Below, piece after piece: positions 6,948 through 7,867 of a stretch of DNA of 7,867 bases. The stretch spans positions 1 through 7,867 of the forward strand of contig JAEYTQ010000406.1 of NCBI GenBank assembly GCA_023433965.1, given 5' to 3'. The notes beneath the pieces are model-generated. The model did no database searches. It was not told where the DNA came from and saw only the letters and a list, made by a program, of their open reading frames with translations. The position numbers and the translations under genes were made by a program. Numbering within the stretch: the stretch's first letter is position 1; each line of letters begins with the position of its first letter. Origin of the DNA: Pseudomonadota bacterium. Its GTDB lineage: Bacteria; Pseudomonadota; Alphaproteobacteria; Rhizobiales; Xanthobacteraceae.

Positions 6948-7721
6948 ATGCGTCCTCTGGACCCTGTTACATCGAAGCAGCGCGCGGCCTACGGCCTCGC
7001 GTTCTTCGTGCTGTTCGTCGCCCTCTGGTCCTGGGCGACATTCGGCGGCCATGTGTCGAAAACCTTCCTCGCCAACCCCCTGACGATGGTGCAGGAGGGT
7101 ATCGAGCTCCTCACCAAGCATGGCTTCCTGTTCGACATCGGCATGACGATCTGGCGCGTCGTCGGCGGCTTCGCACTCGCGGCTATTATCGCGGTGCCGC
7201 TCGGCGTGCTGATGGGGGCCTACAAGCCGGTCGAGGCGTTCCTCGAACCGTTCGTGTCGTTCGCGCGCTATCTTCCTGCCTCCGCCTTCATCCCGCTCCT
7301 CATCCTGTGGGCCGGCATCGGCGAACTGCAGAAGCTGCTCGTCATCTTCATCGGCTCGGTATTCCAGGTCATCCTGATGGTGGCCGTCACCGTGGGCGCC
7401 ACGCGGCGCGATCTGGTGGAGGCCGCCTATACGCTCGGAGCGAGCGACCGCGGCATCATCCGCCGCGTGCTGCTGCCCTCCTCCGCACCCGAGATCGCCG
7501 AGATCCTGCGGCTGGTGCTGGGCTGGGCCTGGACCTACGTCATCGTCGCCGAGCTGATCGGCTCGTCCTCGGGCATCGGTCATATGATCACCGACAGCCA
7601 GGCGCTGCTCAACACCGGCCAGATCATCTTCGGCATCATCGTGATCGGTCTGATCGGCCTGATCTCGGACTTCCTGTTCAAGGCGTTCAACGCCTGGCTG
7701 TTTCCGTGGAAGCTCGCATGA
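6948..7721 (+). CDS. ABC transporter permease, SsuC/TauC (BPD_transp_1) type
   Basis: A 257-residue inner-membrane subunit that forms the channel of the importer, probably as a homodimer. Hydrophobic segments lie near residues 13-31, 70-91, 108-125, 129-150, 186-205 and 226-246, about six membrane spans. The EAA loop that contacts the ATPase is clear: EAAYTLGASDRGIIRRVLLP (158-177), with the conserved EAA, G and LP. Other typical SsuC/TauC features are GMTIWRVVGGF (65-75) and RYLPASAFIPLLILWAGIGE (107-126). The ATG at 6948 has only a weak GGA ten bases upstream. The stop overlaps the start of the ATPase gene as ATGA, so the two are coupled. Length is normal for the family. The substrate is not readable from this subunit. 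Confidence 0.94.
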   Translation: MRPLDPVTSKQRAAYGLAFFVLFVALWSWATFGGHVSKTFLANPLTMVQEGIELLTKHGFLFDIGMTIWRVVGGFALAAIIAVPLGVLMGAYKPVEAFLEPFVSFARYLPASAFIPLLILWAGIGELQKLLVIFIGSVFQVILMVAVTVGATRRDLVEAAYTLGASDRGIIRRVLLPSSAPEIAEILRLVLGWAWTYVIVAELIGSSSGIGHMITDSQALLNTGQIIFGIIVIGLIGLISDFLFKAFNAWLFPWKLA

Positions 7722-7867
7722 CGACGCTCAAGGTCGAACAGGTTTCGCGCACCTTCCCGGCACGCCACGGCAATGCGCCCACCAGGGCGCTGGAGCCGAC
7801 CGATCTCGTCATCGGCAACAACGACTTCGTCACCATCCTCGGGCCCTCCGGCTGCGGCAAGTCCACG
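7718..7867 (+). CDS. ABC transporter ATP-binding subunit, N-terminal 50 residues, cut by right edge
   Basis: The frame starts at an ATG that overlaps the permease stop and runs off the window after 50 codons. It reads MTTLKVEQVSRTFPARHGN and reaches the Walker A motif GPSGCGKST (42-50), preceded by DFVTILGP, the usual beta-strand before the P-loop in SsuB/TauB-type ATPases. It should bind and hydrolyse ATP on the cytoplasmic face to drive the importer made of the two preceding gene products. The Q-loop, signature motif and Walker B are outside the window, so completeness cannot be judged. A GGA eight to ten bases upstream can serve as ribosome site. Confidence 0.93.
   Translation, partial: MTTLKVEQVSRTFPARHGNAPTRALEPTDLVIGNNDFVTILGPSGCGKST

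Noticed and set aside
4248..7583. A 1111-codon open frame on the minus strand across hutF, hutC and the importer genes
   Set aside because: It is antisense to four well-supported genes, runs through their intergenic gaps, is very rich in Arg, Gly, Asp and His, and shows no recognisable domain. Long antisense frames without stops are a common by-product of high-GC codon use.

Overview
The window is GC-rich and densely packed. It carries most of a histidine utilisation (hut) locus followed by the start of an ABC-transporter operon. Base composition, protein sequences and the use of the formiminoglutamate deiminase route point to an alphaproteobacterium, most likely Rhizobiales and perhaps the Bradyrhizobium/Rhodopseudomonas group. 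That placement is inference from sequence style, not from a search.

Left block, minus strand: hutI (imidazolonepropionase), hutH (histidine ammonia-lyase, GTG start overlapping the hutI stop) and hutU (urocanate hydratase, cut by the left edge so that only the N-terminal 292 residues are present). They read right to left as one tight operon. Centre: a 74-bp divergent control region holding a perfect 20-bp palindrome (3690-3709) whose core fits the operator form known for HutC-type GntR repressors. Right block, plus strand: hutF (formimidoylglutamate deiminase) and hutC (GntR/UTRA repressor), joined by an ATGA overlap. After a 105-bp gap comes a three-gene ABC importer of the nitrate/sulfonate/taurine type: a periplasmic binding protein, a permease, and an ATPase cut by the right edge just after its Walker A motif. 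A strong GC hairpin lies between binding protein and permease.

Together the enzymes convert histidine to urocanate (HutH), imidazolonepropionate (HutU), formiminoglutamate (HutI) and N-formylglutamate (HutF). The last enzyme of this five-step route, N-formylglutamate deformylase (HutG), is not in the window. HutC probably represses both divergent arms through the central palindrome and is relieved by urocanate, as in studied relatives. The importer's substrate cannot be read from the sequence. Its position suggests histidine, urocanate or a related compound, which would be unusual because histidine importers usually belong to other binding-protein families.

I do not see a wholly new system. 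The least explained parts are the importer and the detailed layout of the divergent promoter. No tRNA, rRNA, insertion sequence, CRISPR array or phage gene is visible, and no gene-free stretch exceeds about 105 bp.
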